Shown here: piece after piece, positions 58,620 to 64,000 of the stretch
How positions within the stretch are numbered: position 1 is the first letter of the stretch
How the letters are laid out: each line of letters begins with the position of its first letter
From: Armillaria gallica
Taxonomy: Eukaryota; Basidiomycota; Agaricomycetes; Agaricales; Physalacriaceae
Assembly: GCA_037576215.1 (NCBI GenBank)
Contig: JBANDB010000006.1
Location: forward strand, 4,402,001-4,466,000
Direction: 5' to 3'
Length of the DNA stretch: 64,000 nt
Notes under the pieces: model-generated
What the model saw: only the letters and a program-made list of their open reading frames with translations
Told to the model about the DNA's origin: nothing
The model's database searches: none
Position numbers and translations under genes: made by a program

Positions 58620-59075
58620 TGTTCGAGGTTGTTGATGCTGGAAGCGAGGGATGCGTGCTCTGAGTCTGGGCCCACAGCGCGGAATGGCGAACATATCACG
58701 CCATCTATACCACAACTATCTTCAAGGCTGCTCAAGACGTACTCTTCATTTCGGCTGTACACACATATTCCCTATCCCTTCATCCACACCCTGTGGGGAT
58801 ATCTATGCCAAACATGTCGTCCATACTACCAATGAATGGACGTCCCATCTCTCCGCGCGGATGTGGGAGAAAGATCGGTCCCGTACCAGGCCATATCACT
58901 GCACAGGACGCCAGAACTGGCTTCGATAGTGGATGGCTCAGTGCACTGTTGTTTGTGCTATAAACAGGCACGTCCAAGAACCCATCCTTCTTTGACACTG
59001 TTGGATGTGTTGATAACAGTCGAGTCGAGTTTCGATTTCCGGCTCATACCTTGGTGGGTTGCTTTGGGAATGTGT
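58620..59075 (+). pseudogene. FAD-dependent oxidoreductase (DAO-type) remnant 6
   Basis: Plus strand opens with LMLEARDACSESGPTARNGE, the FAD-site motif. It then jumps to SRLLKTYSSFRLYTHIP (58722), showing an internal deletion of about 120 codons compared with remnant 2. Pieces of ATNEWTSHLSARMWEK and the C-terminal FDTVGCVDNS follow. The most deleted plus-strand copy, upstream of HET copy 4. Confidence 0.62.
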
Positions 59076-59345
59076 TACCAATTCAATTACTCCCGAGGTC
59101 AAAGGAGCAAAGTTCATGATCCAAGGAAGTACTATACATGTAAGCGAAACAATGACACACTCTGATTCGAGGCGATGACATTCTAGGTAGAACTGTGTTG
59201 CAACTACACCTCCCCTGTATACATCTAATCATAACAGGATGAGCAGGTTTCGTATGTGCCATCACTTCCTTCCACCTCAAGTCTTCGTTCTGACTAGAAT
59301 GGTTAGCGTTGCACAGGCAACAGAATCAGATTTGATGGGAGGGCT

Positions 59346-61185
59346 ATGCAAATCCTTCGCACAGAGGCAACAAGGTGTGTAGCTGTAAAATGCCATAGAA
59401 ATGCACTGGATAACAGTATCATTGAGAAAGACATACTATTCAAACCTCTCCGACGTCACCATCATCGCTCCCATTGAAGACGGCTTGTCGATCGAAGATA
59501 TCAAAGTCCCAAATCAACGAGCCTATACGGGTTCAAAGCCCGTCATACCATCCTCTCTCGCTGACACCCCCAGCGCCAGCCTCAGCGTCAATGGGCTGAT
59601 GGAGATACTGAACAGCACTCTTGGCACCAAATATGACCTCACCCCTTCTCTGTCATCCCTTCTCGCAGAGTACATATCGGATAAATATGACTTTGGCACC
59701 GTATATGGTTATCTCCGCCCCATATGGTTTGACTGTGACTTGAACGACATGAAAGATTCACTACGCTCCTCTGAAGCGAAGGAGCTAGAAATGTGAAAAA
59801 AAGCTGTAGTTGATGGCCAGATCACTTGGAAGGGATTGCGCATGGCCCCTAGGCACGTCTGGGATCTCTTCAGCAACAGGGTGGTGCCTTGGTGGGTCGC
59901 CTTGCATATGCCATGGGGGATATCACATGCCTGGCTGGATATCAGCCGCCGCAAAAAGGTGGACACTCCCATTAATGGACATCAATGGCCCATGCCCATC
60001 CCCGAAGACACCAACCTCGATCTCATCCGTATCGAAATGCTGAATCTCGGAGCAGAGTATGCATGGCTGGATGTCCTCTGTTTGAGGCAGGAAGCTGAAG
60101 GGGTGCGAAATGAGGCTCTGCATGCAGGGGAGTGGATGTTGGATGTGCCCACTATTGGAAATGCATATGCAGTGGGAACAGTGGTTTGCTACTTCAATGG
60201 GCTTGGACGGTGCTTGAAGCGCGGGAGTGAAGATTGGAATTTCGAAGAGTGTCATTTCGATAGCGATTGGAGTTGGTTCAAACGCACGTGGACGCTACAG
60301 GAAACGAGTGACGATTGGACAATAGGTGGGGATATGGGTGACGAGATGTTGAATGAGGAAGTACGGGAAAGATTCATGTCGCAAGTGGTATCTGTGGAAG
60401 AAATGACAGATGTGGTTCACCATCTATTGCTATTGCGGGATCGCACATCCGAGAAGGATGTCAATAAAGTTGCAGCACTGGCATACTTTTTGGCAGCCAG
60501 CAGCACACCAGCACATAATGAAACACGGCTCTCTACATCTACCACTCACGATGGCACAAAGATCGACCCCACTTCAAACGATAATTCCATCGGAACAGAT
60601 GAACCAACCTCAACCACAGCACCGGCATACTCTGAGCTGGAGTCTGCTGAAGATGCTTGGACAGCTCTGGTGAAGGTGATGTCGGAGTATAATCGTCCAG
60701 AGATGCTCTTTTTGTATCATGAACCGGGGCCCGAAAAGAATGTATGGAGACCATCTTGGCAGCAGGCTATGAACTGGACTACAATGGATTCCGGCTATGA
60801 ATTATATTGGGAGGTTGAACACAATATGGAGACGGGTACCTATTCATACAGTGGTTGGCACATTGAATCGGTACAGGTACAAGGGTTGGCAACGCCGGGA
60901 GCAGCACCTCGCAAAGGACACCTGATTGCCCAAGCCCTGAACGGAGAGGAGCATCGATACATCATTTCTGCTGGCCATCAATACCCAATACCGGATGGTG
61001 TGTATGCATTGCTATGCTATGAACGGTACAGATCAAATGACCCTACTCCATACATTGTTGGGAAGATGTTGCTCAATCAAACATTCATAAAGACATCGGT
61101 GTTCGAAGTCATTGGCTTGTCATGGTATGAAACAAACTGGGAGAGCCTTCTGGGTGCTAAAAAGTCACGTATTGTTCTTGGTTGA
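59346..61185 (+). pseudogene. HET-domain gene, copy 4 (one premature stop)
   Basis: Exon 1 59346-59374 (ATG, MQILRTEAT), intron 59375-59426, exon 2 59427-61185; 596 codons. N-terminal DVTIIAPIEDGLSIEDIKVP, HET core WGISHAWLD, LGAEYAWLDVLCLRQEAEG and RTWTLQETSDDW, linker, ESAEDAWTALVKV, C-terminal SVFEVIGLSW. A single in-frame TGA at 59794-59796 stands where copy 1 has CGA (C-to-T at a CpG). Compared with the others it has small insertions after LRQE and before FDSDWSW. The rest of the frame is open, so one reversion or readthrough would separate it from a full product. Confidence 0.86.
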
Positions 61186-61419
61186 AATACTTAAACCAAA
61201 GTCAGTCATAGCTTCTGTATATTCTTTGGGAAGGTGTCGCTGCCTCACACCATAAAATGCAGTGTGTATTATGTAAATTATGGCATACAAGACTGGTATG
61301 CTCTATTTCAAATGCATCTGTGCCTTAATACCCTAGATACCGCTGTATTGCCAAATATAGATATGAGTTCTTTATAAATATAATAAATACAACTATTTTG
61401 GGAAAACCTTTTTAGTATT

Positions 61420-62623
61420 CACTGCTGGGGCATGTCGGTGTTTATGCCTGAAAGATGGCAGGTAAACACTGGCATGTATTTATATAGATTTTTTGAGCGT
61501 AAAAAACTGTACCATAAAAACCTGGTAAAATACTATCTGCTTCCTTTCTAATCTTTACCTTGGTGTTTTGGCACATGTTTTTGCTACGAATTATCTAAAT
61601 AAGTACATGCTGTCATTCATGCTGTGTTTTATTGCCTGTAAATGATATTAGGTGTTTATACCCTGGGTTTCCAATTGTGTTCTTTGTTATGAGCAATTAT
61701 ATCATACATGATGATTGGTATTTCTTTAAGGTGTTTATGCAAGGAAACACCTATAAAACAAAGGAAAGACCAGGTGTTTCCTACCATAAACACCACAAGA
61801 AATACCTGCGGTAACACACAGCATCTTTGCTCAGGTATTTTTAGAACAACAACACGATCAGAAATACAGGGTATAAACACCTAATATCATTTATAGGCAA
61901 TAAGACTTAGACACGATACAAATAGCATCATGTACTTATTTAGATATGTTGGAAACACTAGGTTCACAGTGGGTAGACTAGTGGCTGGTAAAGCCAGACT
62001 AATGAACTTGTATTCTCTGTTTGATATTCGAGCTCACATCGTCACCAAGCGACAGTGCTGATCATTAACTGTCGAAGTGCTCATCTTACCAGTCGCCACT
62101 TGTTAATGTCTTGCCATTATTCTTTCATTAGTTGTACATATTTGTTGCTTATATCCGCAGCTTTTAGTTAGAATCATCGTATTAAAGGACTGTACTTGAG
62201 TAGTATATGCCATCTTGTTTGCAACGGATATACAACACCCTTTCCTCTTGCTCATTTCGTGGTCCCGAGCCTTGCAATTCCAATATTCTCTGGCTCCTAC
62301 AGAGCCTGTATTTATACTACGAAAACTATCTAGAATGTTTTACTAAACTCATCCATAAGCAGTAAGTATCGGTCCCAAGGTCATCTGGCATCATGCCGAC
62401 TTAAACCTTCTACACTCTTCTTGTGGCTTCCCATGATATCTCCAACAAGATAATTCATAGCAAAAACATGTGCCAAAACACCAAGGTAAAGATTAGAAAG
62501 GAAGCAGATAGTATTTTATCAGATTTTTATAGTACAGTTTTTACGCTCAAAAAATCTATATAAATACATGCCAGTGTTTACCTGCCATCTTTCAGGCATA
62601 CCCACTGACATGCCCCAGTAGTG
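61420..62623. mobile_element. Foldback palindrome of about 0.7 kb, split by a solo LTR
   Basis: The left arm starts CACTGCTGGGGCATGTC (61420) and the right arm ends as its inverse (62623). The arms run 61420-61760 and 61767-61946 plus 62453-62623. Without the LTR the whole forms one hairpin of roughly 340 base pairs with its turn near 61764. The outer 170 bases pair almost perfectly, while the inner part is more diverged. The tip (61717-61806) has arms GGTATTTCTT / AAGAAATACC and GGTGTTTATG / CATAAACACC. No coding frame. The target duplication is unclear. Confidence 0.88.
61947..62447. mobile_element. 501 bp solo LTR
   Basis: Ends are TGTTGGA and TCCAACA, with perfect 5 bp target duplications AGATA at 61942-61946 and 62448-62452. 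Removing it restores the right arm of the foldback element (TATTTAGATAATTC against GAATTATCTAAATA on the left arm). The ends resemble those of Copia-type LTRs; no internal retroelement sequence remains. Confidence 0.92.
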
Positions 62624-63653
62624 ACTGTAGCTCCATGTATGGAAGCAATAAAGGTAAGGAATAAAAGAGGATTGATTGTGTTGCTTATAATCAACATTTG
62701 AATGGCGGAAAGAGTGGTCAGTTGCTTAGGTTAGAGTTGGAGGTGTTAGACATGCTTAAAATTCTTAGTGATGTCTGGGTCAGGCCAAGGGGGTGCTGGA
62801 AGGAAGGAAGTTAGTTTATGATTTATCTAAATGTATGTGGAATAAAAGAATAATAATTTTTAGTTTATATTTTATAATAATAAATGCCCAGCTCGATGAC
62901 TTATATATATGACTAAGCAGTCATCGGGCTCAATGCGTGACAGGTCACATGATGTGACAAAGAGCTTCATCTACATGTGACTATAGTCACAGTCACAATG
63001 TTATTTGCTGTTTCAATGAGATCTAGAGGTGGCACAGTTCAGTTTATTTGCTTTAATTGCTATTTATCATGGATCTGTCACATTATATCTCTTATTATCT
63101 GACCAATGTTAAATTATATTATTATCAACTTGATCTGTTATTGAATTTAAAGCATATTTTATGCAAGTCTAATTGCCATAAGCATATATTAGTCATGGGC
63201 TTTTGCTGTCAGGACAAAGAAGTTGAAGCAAGTTCAAAGTTGAGGAATACTGGAAAATAATAATGATTGCAAATGTCATTCTGGTATACATAACAGTAAC
63301 AGTGGACATCCCTACAAGTTCCACAGAAGAAATCAGCTGCGCAACGTCTGAAATGTGTGAGCACAAAATAGCTATGCAGAGGAATAGGAAAACATAAAGA
63401 TAAAATAAAATCAAGCCAACTGAGAAGAGAAGAGAAGAGAAAAGAAAAGAAAAGAAAAGAAAAGAAAAGAAAAGATGAAAATCTGCAGTATAAATGCTAA
63501 TATTTAAGCACGGTCACAGATGCATGCATCTTAGTCACAACTGATATTCTTTCTATATATGTATTAATATAGCAAAATCAATGTGTCTGAGGTCCTACTA
63601 CCATGTATAGCAAGAACAAATATACACACACACCGGCTATACATATAACCGGA
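62624..63653. other. Non-coding right part of the 2.4 kb element
   Basis: AT-rich. It contains a short hairpin GATGACT...AGTCATC (62895-62925) and GTGAC/GTCAC words around 62950-63000. No gene. Confidence 0.5.
63421..63474 (+). repeat. GAGAA / GAAAA microsatellite
   Basis: Short tandem run, first AGAGA-type units and then about eight AAAAG units. Simple-sequence repeat within the 2.4 kb element. Confidence 0.9.
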
Positions 63654-63682
63654 GCATACCAGTCTTGTATTCCATAGTAAAT

Positions 63683-63795
63683 GCTGCCTCTGGTGCTACA
63701 TTCATGTTCATTCCCTTTGTTCTGCATCTAAATCAGATGAATTAATCTTACCGACCCAGCGTCACAGCAAGCACAGATGTGACAAGTCATGTCTT
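63683..63795 (+). repeat. HET 3' flank resumed (unit 4)
   Basis: GCTGCCTCTGG, AGATGAATTAATCTTAC and GTCACAGCAAGCACAG match the flank behind HET copies 1-3 (for example 54350-54440). This proves the duplicon continued here before the 2.4 kb insertion. The expected F-box relic is not clear further right. From 63796 to 64000 nothing is recognised. Confidence 0.7.
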
Positions 63796-64000
63796 TGCGG
63801 TGAGTTTTTCCTTGTCACGCAAACCAGGGTGAAAACATATTAATCATTCTTGGAGATAACCAACTGAAGATAATGTTCACCATACGGAGGAGTTTCTAAA
63901 GTCATCATAAAACGAACGAACAGTCCGGAACAGTGTCTGAAGATGCTTTAGTGGCCATCAGAGGCTAGGAATCAAGCAGACTTACAAATGGATTGTCCTC

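Larger units (their letters stand above)
61279..63676. mobile_element. 2.4 kb TIR element with nested insertions
   Basis: Terminal repeats are about 25 bases with one mismatch: ATACAAGACTGGTATGCTC on the left, inverted on the right, with outer ends TATGG and CCATA. GTAAAT flanks both sides (61273-61278 and 63677-63682), a 6 bp target duplication. Sequence of the HET 3' flank, known from copies 2 and 3, is split here and resumes at 63683 with GCTGCCTCTGG. No transposase frame is visible. It contains a foldback palindrome and, within that, a solo LTR. Confidence 0.85.

Overview
The window looks like a repeat-rich stretch of a filamentous basidiomycete, most likely Agaricomycetes. The reasons are eukaryotic genes with 39-52 bp GT-AG introns, KDZ and hAT transposase relics, and a HET-domain subfamily (WLDVLCLRQ / WTLQE core) typical of mushroom-forming fungi. 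No RNA gene or complete housekeeping gene is visible. Everything rests on reading the sequence by eye; no database search was run.

Left third (1-31 kb): nested transposons. A minus-strand hAT transposase gene is scattered over about 1-8.0 kb, possibly to 9.2 kb. It is split by a 2.8 kb terminal-inverted-repeat (TIR) element carrying a Ulp1-protease-like relic (1506-4309) and by a 3.1 kb element with GGTTATAACC palindromes at its ends (about 4692-7785). Decayed genes follow that resemble cargo of large KDZ elements: a minus-strand gene of an unnamed agaricomycete family (13.4-15.1 kb), a plus-strand protein with an RNase H1 N-terminal (viroplasmin-like) domain (15.4-16.1 kb), and two unidentified genes. 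A plus-strand KDZ transposase pseudogene spans 19.6-30.5 kb. It is interrupted by a 651 bp TA-flanked MITE, a 1.67 kb TG...CA solo-LTR candidate, a second copy of the 3 kb palindrome-ended element, and a 1.7 kb insertion of unknown type.

Middle (30.5-35.4 kb): almost no recognisable genes. It holds a degenerate tandem array of about 157 bp units, each with an internal dyad (32.47-33.64 kb), a cluster of TGTCTT motifs, and a tRNA-like sequence with A and B boxes.

Right half (35.4-61.2 kb): one multi-gene unit duplicated three to four times. The unit is a FAD-dependent oxidoreductase (DAO-type) remnant (+), a HET-domain gene (+), an F-box/LRR remnant (-), an unidentified block, a TatD-type DNase remnant (-) and a second DAO remnant (-). 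The four HET copies fit one two-exon model of 589-596 codons that stays in frame in all four. Each copy carries different damage: start loss plus a stop, splice-acceptor loss, two stops, or one stop. The best-preserved gene of the window is a three-exon, 500-residue F-box/LRR gene (48.3-49.9 kb) between unit copies 2 and 3. Unit 4 is broken just after its HET gene by a 2.4 kb TIR element (61279-63676). Inside that lies a 0.7 kb foldback palindrome, and one arm of the palindrome holds a 501 bp solo LTR with a perfect 5 bp target duplication. The unit sequence resumes at 63.68 kb.

Taken together this is a graveyard of mobile elements next to a recently duplicated and then disabled HET (non-self recognition / cell-death type) gene cluster. 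Nothing here is a proven new system. The strongest candidates for a second look are the HET duplicon, the 157 bp dyad array, the foldback element and the palindrome-ended 3 kb element family.
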